Assembly (NCBI GenBank): GCA_964020155.1 | Contig: OZ026546.1 | Coordinates: 901,414 to 965,413 of the forward strand | Direction of reading: 5' to 3' | From: Chondrilla cf. caribensis | Taxonomy: Eukaryota > Porifera > Demospongiae > Chondrillida > Chondrillidae | DNA: 64,000 nucleotides | In this document: positions 19,187 to 30,840 of the stretch, in pieces | How positions within the stretch are numbered: position 1 is the stretch's first letter | Layout of the letters: each line of letters starts with the position of its first letter | Notes under the pieces: model-generated | The model's database searches: none | What the model saw: only the letters and a program-made list of their open reading frames with translations | What the model was told of the DNA's origin: nothing | Made by a program: the position numbers and the translations under genes

Positions 19187-19876
19187 ATATTTATAACATA
19201 TATGACCATATTATGTGTATATACATATGTGTTAGCGTGTTTTAATCTTTATTCAGCATAATATACGTATGTACTTGTACTTGTTAGTGTGCCCTTATTT
19301 TACTTATTCCAACTTTGTTCAGAATATATTCTTTATTGATATTTCTCCATATACACAGGTTCACAGCAGAGGAGAAGGCTAAGCGTCATCCTTGTGCTTA
19401 CCTTCCATTTGGCCTTGGACCTAGAAACTGTGTTGGAATGAGGTTTGCACTGATGGAAGCTAAAATGGCTCTCATTGACATTGTCAGGAACTTCAAGATT
19501 GAATTGGCTCCAGAGACTAAGGTGCTTATTATGTGTGACTGTACATATTATGGATTGAGTGTATATAATAATATCAGTACAGATATTATCTATAATATAA
19601 TCTTACTTGTTGACCTTTAATTGAGTTACACACCTCTGATAGAGTATATTATGCTACTAGAGTATGTGCTACTCGAGTATGTGCTGCTAGAGTATATGCC
19701 ACTAGAGTACATAATATGCTACATGCATTGTGTGTGCACGTATATGTTGTACATATCATGTTTCCACTTCCAATTAATACATGTGATCTCATTTGCAGGA
19801 CCCGTTGGAAGTTGAACTGGGAGTTACCCTGAGGCCAAAGAATGGATTGTACGTCAACTTCCGACGCAGAGATTGA
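10886..19876 (+). CDS. Cytochrome P450, CYP3 clan, array copy 2 (13 exons, 514 aa, intact)
   Basis: Exons: 10886-10968, 12112-12211, 12336-12391, 15037-15133, 15672-15803, 15875-15963, 16339-16505, 16984-17117, 17185-17403, 17573-17661, 18577-18714, 19359-19521, 19799-19876. Every exon has the same length and phase as copy 1 and all junctions are GT-AG. The signal anchor, PGPKPKP hinge, WRKRR, AGHETT, ETLR, PER and heme loop with Cys459 are present, so it should encode an active microsomal monooxygenase. It differs from copy 1 at scattered residues (for example T for A at residue 32, G for D at 360). Intron 3 is swollen to 2.6 kb by a minisatellite, a fold-back element and a LINE fragment. 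Intron 1 carries a TIR element shared with copy 3. Intron 6 contains a second copy of its own donor region. AATAAA follows at 20047. Confidence 0.93.
11166..11874. mobile_element. 709-bp long-TIR element in intron 1 of copy 2, possible Mutator-like
   Basis: The ends carry inverted repeats of about 55 bp ('ctagaccgtcccttagag'-type, then a G-rich block and 'gggacggtctag'). The flanks carry the 10-bp duplication CTAGCTTCCT (11156-11165 and 11875-11884), and the single-copy target is seen in copy 1. A 9-10 bp duplication with long TIRs suggests a Mutator-like element. Inside, a plus-strand open frame at 11253-11474 has a stretch (Q..AI..IL.G.D....LPT) resembling motifs 0/I of RecQ-type helicases, but the Walker GKS is lost. 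A related copy is in intron 1 of copy 3. Confidence 0.65.
12640..13100. repeat. Minisatellite of about 63-67 bp units in intron 3 of copy 2
   Basis: About six to seven tandem units sharing 'ggaaacttgccaaaacaacg', 'agccttagaatatctacaga' and runs of GAAC. Unit length varies with the number of GAAC repeats. Outer units are more degenerate than inner ones. Open frames on both strands here are by-products of the repeat. Confidence 0.9.
13220..13356. mobile_element. 137-bp fold-back element with TACTA target duplication
   Basis: Two arms of about 61 bp are inverted copies with only two mismatches around a short GC-rich centre. The first arm starts GTTATACCCCGCTTTCGG. TACTA lies directly on both sides (13215-13219 and 13357-13361), the hallmark of transposition. 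No protein is encoded. It would form a very stable hairpin in RNA or single-stranded DNA. Confidence 0.75.
13383..14680 (-). mobile_element. 5'-truncated non-LTR retrotransposon (LINE) with (TAA)n tail
   Basis: On the minus strand the open frame 14667-13570 (365 codons) encodes the C-terminal end of a LINE reverse transcriptase: the thumb-region motif YKYLG near residue 35, an extended post-RT region, and a terminal zinc-finger-like C-x2-C-x9-H-x4-C. The palm motifs, including the catalytic YxDD, are absent, so it is 5'-truncated, ending at a TA repeat near 14680. The 3' end is a TAA repeat (13386-13412 on the plus strand as ATT), as in I/Jockey-type elements. The long open frame suggests recent insertion. 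It lies antisense within intron 3 of copy 2. Confidence 0.85.
16094..16172. repeat. GT microsatellite in intron 6 of copy 2
   Basis: A GT run with one CT interruption, at the same position as the tracts in copies 1 and 3. Confidence 0.9.
17788..17995. repeat. Tandem duplication of about 105 bp in intron 10 of copy 2
   Basis: Two successive copies of a segment running from 'cttactccaatgcttgagta' to 'atttttatcagcctg' and 'agtaagactact'. Copies 1 and 3 have one unit here; copy 6 also has two (about 51376-51590). Confidence 0.75.
19085..19184. repeat. GT microsatellite in intron 11 of copy 2
   Basis: An almost pure GT tract. It replaces most of the intron 11 sequence that is found between about 5390 and 6150 in copy 1. 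Confidence 0.9.
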
Positions 19877-20077
19877 GAGAGACACTTCAACCAACTATAC
19901 TGCGTGACACCTATTCCAAATAATCATTAAATTAAATACTCTTCATTTCCTTAATCAATTTACTTCATAATATCATAATTTCAATATTGAAGTTGAAGAA
20001 ATTACAAATAATATCCAATTAATTTCTAATTATTATTATTAATCACAATAAATTCATTAGTATTGAGTGTGTTATGT

Positions 20078-20527
20078 ATTGTAAATATGCCACACCACTG
20101 TGCTGCATGTTCCCAGCTGTACATTGAACAGCATGCAAGATTTCTCCACACGTTCTTCCACAGGTTTCCATCTGGGGCATTGGCAGGTGCTTTCCCGGCC
20201 TCTTGCTGGAAGTGGGTTGTAATCTTTGGGGAAAACAATTGAAAACTCTTGGTATATAGCGTTGGATATTAACATTCTGTTTGTCCGCGTGGTCTTGCGC
20301 ATTCTTTTTCTACCTGATACGTGGTACGATTCGGCAGTAAAATGCTAAGTACACACACGTGTGGAACTGTTAATAGTCCAAACTCCCTTACTTTCATGAT
20401 CAACTCTACGTATGTTTCTAGCCCTACTGCGTCAGATGGAAACTTGTGGAAAGAAAGACACCTGTAGAAAAGTCTTGCAGTTGGATGTACAACCGGGAAC
20501 AGCACAGTGGTGTGGCATATTTACAAT
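20078..20527. mobile_element. 450-bp TIR element between copies 2 and 3
   Basis: The left end ATTGTAAATATGCCACACCA is mirrored at the right end, with about 55-60 bp of imperfect inverted repeat in total. It sits in the 3' flank of copy 2 where the flanks of copies 1 and 3 continue uninterrupted. No transposase is seen. Target duplication is not clear. Confidence 0.6.
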
Positions 20528-20599
20528 CCGTCGAGAAATAAATAGAAAACGTACGTACAGTTTCGAGAATCTCCTTCCACGATGGCAAAATATAAGTCT

Positions 20600-21038
20600 T
20601 CACAAGTCTTACAATTGACATTCTATACGAAAAAAAACCCTTTACATCAGTAAATTTGATTGATCAAGTTATTTATTCATTTTTGTTACTTATTCATTAA
20701 TTGTATTTACATATCTGTATGTATTTGCAGGATTCTTTTCAGTACCAGCCTACTGTGCTGTGGAGATTTGTTAAAATAATTTGAACTTGAACCATAGACT
20801 CTCTATACTGCGTAACGTACGGTAGTATAGAGAGCTATGCTTGAACCCTTTACGACCAAGAGGGTATGACGTCACTGCTACTAGAATGCGCAAAGGGTCT
20901 ATTGCGTCATAACCCGGCGTCAAATACATAAGCAAAATGGCCATCACAGGTCATGCATCGAAACTCGCGTGTTGATTATTTTCCAGTTTTATCCGAAAAA
21001 CCATTGTGCTGACTTGATAAATTCAAAGGAGACTGCGT
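20600..21038 (+). promoter_or_regulatory. Upstream region of copy 3, conserved with copy 2
   Basis: It contains a perfect CRE-like TGACGTCA (20867-20874), TTGCGTCA (20902-20909), AAAATGGC (20934-20941) and the same 'tcgcgtg' and 'ttatccgaaaa' blocks found before copy 2. A 47-bp fold-back element (20793-20839) is inserted here but not in copy 2. Function is inferred from conservation. Confidence 0.5.
20793..20839. mobile_element. 47-bp fold-back insertion upstream of copy 3
   Basis: An imperfect palindrome starting CATAGACTCTCTATACTGCG and ending TAGTATAGAGAGCTATG, flanked by CTTGAAC on both sides (20786-20792 and 20840-20846). The homologous region before copy 2 lacks it, although the target is a TTGAAC repeat, which makes the duplication less certain. 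Its ends resemble the element at 36371-36414. Confidence 0.6.
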
Positions 21039-21254
21039 ATGGATCCCTTCGCTCTACTTTTCAGTACTTATGGTCTCGCTACACTGCTAGTGTTATTGCT
21101 TTCTCTCTACGTGTACTACAGGTGAGTGTCTGACTGTTATAATTAACAACCGCCGGCGATTCTAATTATAGCGATAATTTGGGAACAAACAGCTTACTAC
21201 TTCAAAATGCTAAGCCTTCGAGGACACCTACTGTGTTCCACTGCATGGTAATGG

Positions 21255-21975
21255 TAGCTAGCTAGACCGTCCCTAAGAGGCGCCGAGGGGCGGAAAAGGG
21301 AAGGGACGGTCTAGCACAAGTACGTAGCGATTAGTTCACATCTGAGCGCGTGACAATCAACCAATGAAATACTACTGCCAAAAACTTGGCAATGATATTC
21401 ATTGATTCAGTTTAGTTAATTGTTGAGTGTCATGGACTGGAAATATTCACCCATCTGACAGTCAGATGAACGCGATTACTAGTATTTTGCAAGGACATAA
21501 TACAATCGCATGTCTCCCGACCGTTCACAGCAATTCGCCGATCAAGAATTGCAAATGAAGGAATTAGAACCAACATATTCAGTCCTCGTTGTACCATCGC
21601 TTTTATTTCTGATGAATGAAAAGATGAAATACTTTTGTGAACGCAGTTTGTCTGCTGTGCGTTCACAGAGTGGTTAGAGACGTCGATGTTTGCAATGAAG
21701 GATACAAATTGCGAGTACCTATAGTCTGACGAAGAATCGTTGCATAATTGACAAAACAACACTAGATCTATTCTTTCCTTACTTTCCTCTGTCCTCCCAC
21801 AGATACTCTAACCTGAGTTAGGGCATAGACTATGGTTAGAGTATCTATGGTCCTCCTAACACGTACAGGGTGTATGGTGAGCCGTAGAAACTCTATACGT
21901 GCTATTTGTTGATTTGTAGGTGTGAACTGATCCCTACTTGGGCTAGACCATCCCTTCCCTTTTCCGCCCCTCTAG
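21255..21975. mobile_element. Trimmed copy of the long-TIR element in intron 1 of copy 3
   Basis: Homologous to the element at 11166-11874, with the same internal sequence. The terminal left flank and most of the right TIR are deleted. Shared position implies insertion before copies 2 and 3 separated. Confidence 0.65.
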
Positions 21976-22353
21976 ACTAGCTTCCTGTGTGTTTTTGTAC
22001 CAATAATCGCAATAACATTGGGATCGGAATTAATTACATCAATTTACCTTATAGCGCCTGTCTACCAGCTGTAAGTATATCACTGTGTATGTAGATCTCG
22101 AGTTGTCGGGTACTACCAATTTTGTGTGTGCGTGCAGTATTGGTTTCAATAGCGTCGTTCAATTTTACATCGCGATCATTGTCGCATCATGATGGTGTCT
22201 GGTGTCTGCAGATTTGGATATGAACCTTTCAAGTACTTCACCAGCCAAGGGATTCCGGGACCAAAACCAAAACCATTTATTGGAAGTTTGGATCTGATAA
22301 AGAAATTCAATGTATGTTACATGTGTTGCAGTATGTACATGGTTACAGCAATA

Positions 22354-22560
22354 CCGTATAGCGGGAAACTTTGGCGAAGTTTTTAATTTGGCGAATTGGC
22401 GATTTTACGGAAAATCGCCAAATTTAAAGTCCGCCATATTTTATTCTGACGTAATCTGACGATCCTGGAATTTGTCATGCCGCCAAATTCAAAACTCGCC
22501 AATTCGTTCCGGGGACTGATTCGCCAAATTTAATGCTCGCCAAAGTTTCCCGCTATACGG
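22354..22560. mobile_element. 207-bp TA-flanked MITE in intron 2 of copy 3
   Basis: Perfect 24-bp inverted ends (CCGTATAGCGGGAAACTTTG...) flanked by TA on each side (22352-22353 and 22561-22562). The empty site 'gcaatatgtac' is seen in copy 2. TA duplication and size fit a Tc1/mariner-type MITE. The interior is rich in 'ggcgaat' motifs and has no coding capacity. Confidence 0.8.
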
Positions 22561-24138
22561 TATGTACAATACCGTTTGCTGGGTCTGGTGTAGATGTGAA
22601 TTCCTTAAAATGTGATATTTGAATTTCTTGGTATTGTAGGGCGATGTTGTTGCCATGAATACCCATCTTGTCAAGACCTATGGACCTATCAGTGGGTGAG
22701 AATACTTCACGTGCCTAGATAATACTGGTGTGGTGTGCTTGTGTGTACACGAATGTGTGTGTGTACATAGGTGGATGCATACTTTATTCACATATACGTA
22801 TGTATATATATATATATATGTACCTGTGAATTCACATAGTGCACAGATACGTACATATAATATACTGTATGTACGCACACAGAATTCTTCTGTAAATGTG
22901 TGCTTTGTATGAAATGCACACAGTTGTGGTAGCTCATTGATCAGATGCATTCCCTGAAGTTCTTGTCACAAGCCCTTTCTGACATTCAACTCCAACTGAT
23001 GGTGGAGTTGACACTCATGCTCTCTGTAGCTTTGAGATTCTCTCCTCTGCTCTGTTCTTGGACTTCCCCCACCTACACACAATCTTGTATAATTAAAGGA
23101 CTTTTTATATTTTGATTAAGTTATTATCCTTGATTAAGTAATTATCTTTGTTCTTGCACATGTTAGAATATACTTTGGCACAACACCATTTCTGTTCATA
23201 ACTGATCTGGATATGATCAGAGATGTAACTGTGAAGCAGTTTGACAAATTTGTGGATCGTATGGTGAGTGCAGTTAGTTTGTTCTTTATGCCTGTTCACT
23301 CTAAATACGGTAGAAATACATTAGGACAAACTGACCCAAAATTGTTTATTGTTATTATTTTTGTTTTCTTATCATCCATACATACACTACAACGAACAAC
23401 CAAACAATAATTGGTTAATACTAATATTGATCTTCAGACTGTTTGTCTCTATGCGTTTCTGCTGTGCTCTGCTTGTATATACAGTACACATGTATGTTTA
23501 TGAGAGAGTATGCTTTATTGTACTGAATGTATTCTGTATTCAATTGTATGTACTGTAACAGTTGAATCTGTTTGAAGACAACCTACGTATACACAAAGAA
23601 CCCCTCTCCTAAGTGACCATCATTGAACTATCCAATACACAATCTCAACAATGTACTTGGACGCACCTCTATATTATGACCACCTGTCTATAGAGGCCGT
23701 CTTTTCTTGGTCCCTTTTTGGTCTTTATGGACAGGTCCATACATTTGCAGATATTTGACTAGTATTGACAGAAGTATATGTGTGTATTGTACCTGTGTAG
23801 CATAGGGATACTGGGATGATGGTCAAGGTTGATGGCAAGATGTACGATGGTGTATTTGCTACATCTGGGGACGACTGGAGAAAACGAAGGCATTTCATTT
23901 CTCCTGCATTTAGTGGTCACAAGATGAAATTGGTGAGGAGATGAAGTCTTCCACTGTATGTGTTGAGACTGTAGTGAGTAAGTTTCTCTCATCTCCTGTT
24001 AGATGGAGCCTCTTATCAAGGAGAGTACAGTACGTCTGGCAGAGAAGATATCTGTACTGGCAGAGAAAGGAGAAACTGTGGAAGTATTTGGGTGAGTAGT
24101 GGTGATGTTTAGTCCCCAGCAAATGTAGTACAAGCAAC

Positions 24139-24155
24139 ATGTGTGTGAGTGTGTG

Positions 24156-24220
<65 letters not shown>

Positions 24221-24221
24221 T

Positions 24222-24317
<96 letters not shown>
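24139..24317. repeat. GT microsatellite in intron 6 of copy 3
   Basis: A GT run broken by short TA and GTAT interruptions, at the same intron position as in copies 1 and 2. Confidence 0.95.
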
Positions 24318-24318
<1 letters not shown>

Positions 24319-27300
24319 ATACAGTTGTGTGTATGAATATTGTTCGATGCATAATATAAATGTATGTATATACGTGTACATAATTGTTAGTATACCTATT
24401 ACTATAAGATTAATGTTTATCTACGTAGGAGAGTGTATGTACATTTTTATACGTTGTGACTTTTTTCTCTTCTTTTTTTGCAGTCTCTACAGCAAGATGA
24501 CCATGGAGGTGATACTGTCCACTGCCTTTGGAAGGTCTGTTGACGTACAAGGAGGGAAGGGTGGAGAGATTTACGAGGATGCAAGGGGGCTGTTCAAAGT
24601 CTTAACTGGGAAGCAGGCCATGTCCATGAGAATTATACAGTTTGTCTTCAGTAGGTCAACTGGACAGTATGCTGTACCAGTTATGAATTTTGGCACTTTT
24701 ACACAGCCGAATGTGATGTTTGTTTGACCATGGACTCCTAGTGACTACTTTGACAGCTGTTTTCAAATGTCTTCCTACCATGTTCTTTACTCCTTCTTCA
24801 TACCTTCACCCCCCTCCATGTACAGATATGCCTCCATTTTCCCCTGTCCCACCTCATGGTGATCTGAATTGTGTCTCTGTGAGGACACTATCTCCATGTA
24901 ATGCAGCTTATGGGGATGTATAGTCTCTAGTACTGCTAACGATGTACATATGCATATCTGATCCCTTGTACCTACTCTATGTTATTGTTCAAAATTCTTC
25001 ATTCTAAAACACTTATTCTTTTGCAGTATCAATTCCAAGACTTGCTCCCATAATGAGACCTTTTATGAGCCTAGTTGGTCTGATGAGTACTCTCCCACGA
25101 CTGACCAAAGCCGCTGTTAAGATGGTTGAGATGAGAAGAAAGGAAGGAAGCACAGCCGTTGTGAGTGACAATGGTGTGAACAGATCTCTTCTACTGCTTT
25201 GACCTGACCTTGTGTGTACGTTTACAGCGAAAGGACCTCCTTCAACTGCTGATTGACTCCAGCGATGAACAGACTAAGGAAGGGCTCGAAACTGGAGAGA
25301 TTGTAGCTGATGTTGTTGGTTTCCTGTTTGCTGGCCACGAAACAACCAGTGTAGCTATCACTTTTGCTACTTACTTGCTGGCTAAGAACCCTGAAGTACA
25401 GGAGAAGCTTGCTAATGAGATTCATGAATACTTTGATGCGAATCCGGTGTATGATGTTATGTGTTTACTGTTTGCATGTGTATTACATACATGTGTACAT
25501 GCGCATGTATGTATATAAACGTATGTGTAGTAGTATGTGTACATAGCTGTGCATGTAGAGTACTTATACTTTCATGTTGACTACAATGTGAATGTTTGCT
25601 TTTATTGTATATTTCTAGGACAAGTCGATGTACAATGCCACACATGAACTGGAATATCTTGACATGGTTCTGAGTGAGACATTACGATTGTAACCACCAG
25701 TACCTTCGTGAGTTGTTATTGTTTTTACTCCCACAACCTCCCTCTGTTTTCCTGGGGTTTGAAGCACCTCATCTTCACAGCCTGTTCCAGACATGGTGGA
25801 GGTTATGAAGACTCCTTTCCATGCACCAACCCTATCTCCTCACTCCAATGCTTGAGTAGTGTACAGGCTATGAAGTGAGGATAGTGGTCTTATCTGGGAG
25901 ACATTTTTATCAGCCTGGATCAGTAAGACTACTACAGATCACTAATATCCTGCAGTTTCAGGCAATAGACTGAATAGTACCATAATTTCTTCATGATTGC
26001 CTGGACAGTGTCACCCACTTAATCTGCCGCAATTAGTTTAGGCTAATTTTGGCAGTTGAGTCAGTTTGGTGGATTATCCAATTGTGGTTATGGTTATGGA
26101 GATTTATTTAACGTGGGTGAGCCTTTAGCCCTGGGGGCTACTATACTGTAAATGTGTGTGGAGAGACATGCACACATATGTACATGACCCTATTGCCTTG
26201 TGTAATGTGTGGGTGTGGTCAAGAGCTGCCTTCAATTGTGTTGTATGTACGTAGTAATAGTAGTAGCCTGCCTTGGTGTGTCCCAGCTGTGAACAAGGTG
26301 ATAATTGATTGACGGAGCGCCTAGCCCGACAGAATACAACTATACTGTGGCATGTATGCATATGAAACTGTATAAATTCTTGCTGAAAGGTTAATGGAAC
26401 CAATCAAGAAGTGCTTCACATTACAAATGTGAACACCCTTTTCCCTTTGATCTCTTTACTAACCAAGCTAGTCTAAACATTGTATTTGATATTGATCATC
26501 TCCTCTCATGACAGAACTCTTCGTCTGTGCAATGAAGAATGTGTTATCAATGGGGTTACCATCAAGAATGGGGTACAAGTGTTCATTCCAATTTATGATA
26601 TTCACAAGAATCCAGATCTCTGGCCAGAACCTGAGAAATTCATTCCGGAGCGGTGAGTGGGTGTGGGTGTTAGTACATGTACATAATTTGCAGATGTCAA
26701 CATGACACACATGAATGTTCACAACTAGTCCATAGACATGAGGTTATGTAACGCCTCTCTTTCAACATGTTCTTTAGAGTAATGATTGTGTGTAGCTTAA
26801 GTCAGGGACATATCCAAACTACAGTTTGATGTACAGTCAAACTTGCTTAGTAAGTATCTTGAAGGGCACACCAAATCTGTACTTCTTATCAGAGGTACTT
26901 ACTATCAGTATTGGTTGACATAGTGTACACTAGCTAGGGACTGAGTGAGGTGTACTCACTAACCAGAAGTATGTACTAACCCCAGTGATTACTAAGCAAG
27001 TTGCACTGTAGTAGTGTAGTTCAGATAGTGTTTAGTGATGTGTTTAAGATGACCCTTTACTCCCAAAGCCAAAGCCTCAAAACTCCACCAACTATAATTC
27101 ATGTACACTGACCTGGTCACCACATATTGCACTTTGTAGGCAAGTGTTCCAACTCTCAATGTTCACTCAATCACATGTACATACCTGTGTACTTATGATG
27201 ATGTCATGGTGGTAGAAATTGCTATTGTACTATTACCATGGTAATGGACAGTAACTTTTTGAGTCAATACTATTTCTACATTGTTTGTGTACATGTTTAT

Positions 27301-27988
27301 GTTCATATGTACATTTATATAATTTGTTTGTTTGTTTGTTTGTTTGTTTGTGTGTGTGTGTGCACGTGTGTGCATATTTATAATATATGTGTACATATTA
27401 CGTGTATACGTATGTGTTAGTGTGTTTGAGTTTTATTCAGCATATAATATTATATATAATATACTTTATTGATATTTCTACATATACACAGGTTCACAGC
27501 AGAGGAGAAGGCTAAGCATCATCCTTGTGCTTACCTTCCGTTTGGTCTTGGACCTAGAAACTGTGTTGGAATGAGGTTTGCACTGATGGAAGCTAAAATG
27601 GCTCTCATTGAGATTATCAGGAACTTCAAGATTGAGTTATCTCCAGAGACAAAGGTGCTCATTATGTGTGTCTGTACATATGGATTGAGTGTACATATCA
27701 GTACAGATATTATCTATAATAATCTTACTTGTTCACCATTAATTGAGTTACACACCTCTGATAGAGTATATTATGCTACTGGAGTATGTGCTACTCGAGT
27801 ATGTACTACTTGAGTATGTGCTACTAGAGTACATATATGCGACATACATTGTATGTGCACATACATATCCTGTTTCCACTTCCAATTAATACATGTGATC
27901 TCATTTGCAGGACCCATTACAAGTTGAACTGGGAATTACCCTGATGCCAAAGAATGGATTGCACGTCAACTTCCACCGCAGAGATTGA

Positions 27989-29825
27989 GAGAGACACTTC
28001 AACCAACTATACTGCATGACATCTATTCCAAATAATTGTTAATACTCTTCATTTTCTTAATCAATTTACTTCATAATATCGTAATCTCAATATTGAAGTG
28101 GAAGAAATTACAAGTAATATCCAATTAATCTCTAATTATTATTATTAATAATCACAATAAATTCATTATTGTATTGAGTGTGTTATATATGTATGTATTA
28201 CTTGACTTCTCTGTACATGGACTAATTGTATAATTATTATATTATTGTTCGTTTGTGTAATATTAGACTGTATAGTGTGAATTTAATTAATTTAAATGAT
28301 TATTAATCTGTAATAAATTAATTTTTGCCATAAGCTACCCACTCTATGCACATATACTTTCACAGAGTTAGATCTAGAGTGGGTGTGCACAAGATAAATG
28401 CCACAATTCAGTTTACCCATTGTTCTAATGCAAGGAGATCGCGCATTGCCGCTTTAGGTCAGTTTAAAGGGGAAGGGGTAACTCACTATTCACACTATTT
28501 GGGTGGTCACCATGTGGTCTATCAATAGTACCTCTATTAATTGGAAAGTACGCAATATACATGCAAAATTGTATTAATATACGTGTGTATCATAATATGG
28601 AGGCTGGGGAGGTCTTGTGCTCAGTGGTAAACTTACATGCTATCAGTCATCATAAGGTATGTACCACCACCAGGAGGGTGTACATGCAGCAGATTTTGTG
28701 CTATGATGCATCACATGTACACCAGAGTGGCCATGGGGACTATAATATATTATAGCTATAAAATTTTCCATTTTTTGCTGGTCACCACACAAAAAAATGG
28801 AGTTCAGTTCGATTTATAGTTAGTTAGTTCACATCTCCAGCTATGGGTTACAGCCCAGCTATTGAGATGAGAATTCCTTCATAAGTTAGTTCACATCCCC
28901 AGCTAGGTCTTGTGTGAATATCAGGTTGACACGGCCACTTTCCCATGAGCCATTTAAAAACGTGCTTAGTGTTTTCCTGTCCTATACGTACTATCCAATA
29001 CTATTGAAAAAAATTAGCACCTTCGAATGTAGCTGGGGTTATGGGCCACCAGTTGAGATGGGAATTGTTTCATAAGTTAGTTCATGTCCCCAGCTAGGTC
29101 TGGAAGGATATCAGATTGACACGCCCACTTTCCCATGAGCTATTTGAAAAGGTGTTTAGTTTTTTCTTTCCTATACTATACCCATACATTTAATAATACT
29201 AAGCATCTCCGAACGTAGCTTGGGGTTACGGACCATCTATTTAGATATGGGAATTGTTTAAGACATTAATTCACGTCCCCAGCTAAATCATGTAAAAATA
29301 TAAGGTTAACACGCCCACTTTCTCATGAGCTATTCAAAAAGGTGCTCACTGTTTTCTCTCCTATACTATCCAATACTCTGAAAACAATAATAATTATTAA
29401 GCACCTCCAAATGTAGCTGTGATTATGGGTCACCTATAGAGATCGGAATTGTTTCATAAGTTAGTTCACATCCACAGCTAGGTATGGTGGAAATATTAGG
29501 TTGACATGCCCACTTTCCCATGAACTATTCAACAATTGCAAGGTGTTTAGAAATTTCTCCTACACTCTCCCATACATGGAAAAATATTAAGCACCTCCGA
29601 AGGTAGCTGGGGTTGTGTTTCACCCATTGAGATGGGAATTGTTTCATAAGTTAGTTCATGTCCCCAGCTGGGTCAGGTAATAATATCAGCTTGATATACA
29701 CTGTCGAGGAGATGAAAGCCTTATAGACAAGCGTGTACCACCGGAAGATAAGATGTGCGCAAACCTCTACGGATGTTGCATCAGTTAGGGATGAGAATCC
29801 GTGCTATTTTCGGCGATTCCGGAAA
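27989..29825. repeat. Spacer after copy 3 with about five satellite-like units
   Basis: The first 830 bp match the spacer after copy 1. From about 28850 to 29690 a roughly 187-bp unit repeats, with 'gtagctggggtta'-type landmarks near 29030, 29215, 29410 and 29600. It is the same unit seen at 7960-9390. No gene is seen. Confidence 0.7.
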
Positions 29826-29954
29826 TTGTGTCATACCCGGCGCGCAATATTATAAAAGCAAATGAATTCCATGTCCTGCATAGAAAATCGCGTGCAATCA
29901 TTATTTTCAGCCCTATCCGAAAAAAGATCTTGCTTAGTTCAAAGGAGATACCGT
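29826..29954 (+). promoter_or_regulatory. Proximal promoter of copy 4 with TATA-like box
   Basis: It aligns with the 125 bp before copies 2 and 3 (blocks 'gtcatacccggcg', 'tcgcgtg', 'ctatccgaaaa', 'ttcaaaggaga'). Unlike those copies it has TATAAAAG at 29851-29858, about 100 bp before the ATG. The YY1-like AAAATGGC is lost. Confidence 0.5.
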
Positions 29955-30712
29955 ATGGACCCTTTCTCTTTACTTTTCGGTACTTATGGTCTCTCTACAC
30001 TCCTAGTGTTATTGCTTTCTATCTACGTGTACTACAGGTGAGTGTTCGGTTGTAACAGGCGGGATTCTTGGAGCGACTGTTATAAAGCTCCTGTCTACCA
30101 GCTGTGAATATGCTATGCCTGTAAAATTTAATGCTGTGTTGCCGTATACGCTACGGTAAACGCCCCTAATATCGAACGCCTTATTCTCGACATACGTACT
30201 ATCATCCCTCACAAATAGTGTTAGGCAATTATTCAGTGATTGCAATAATTGTGATGTTTGGCACAGAGATGTATAGTATCGTTAACTATTGTCGGATCAA
30301 GATCGATATCTCTCATGTTTGGTGTCTGCAGATTTGGATATGCACCTTTCAAGTACTTCACCAGCCAAGGGATCCCGGGACCAAAACCAAAACCGTTTAT
30401 TGGCAGTTTGGATCTGATAAAGAAATTCAATGTATGCTGCATGTGTTAGAATAATTTACTGCACAATGTACAATATCATTAATTTGCATGATTGTTATCG
30501 ATTTGAATTTCTTACTAATGTGATATTATGAACTTCTTGGTATTGTAGGGTGATGTTGTTGCCATGAACACCCATCTTATCAAGACTTATGGACCTATCA
30601 GTGGGTGAGAATACTACCATGTGCCTAGGGGTAATACTGTTGTGGTACATAGGTAAATGCATACTTTAGTCCACGTTCCTGTATATTCATATAACACACA
30701 CACACACACACA

Positions 30713-30768
<56 letters not shown>

Positions 30769-30783
30769 GACATACATACAACA

Positions 30784-30840
<57 letters not shown>

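Larger units (their letters stand above)
21039..27988 (+). pseudogene. Cytochrome P450, CYP3 clan, array copy 3 (nonsense in exon 10)
   Basis: Exons: 21039-21121, 22212-22311, 22640-22695, 23167-23263, 23801-23932, 24003-24091, 24484-24650, 25027-25160, 25228-25446, 25619-25707, 26515-26652, 27492-27654, 27911-27988. All splice sites and phases match copies 1 and 2. In exon 10 the conserved Tyr codon after ETLRL (residue 384) reads TAA (25691-25693), where the other copies have TAC. The product would end before the heme loop and could not bind heme. Everything downstream is still open and the heme-loop exon is intact, so the stop is recent, a sequencing or allelic variant, or subject to recoding. 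AATAAA follows at 28156. Otherwise it would be a 514-aa enzyme. Confidence 0.85.
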
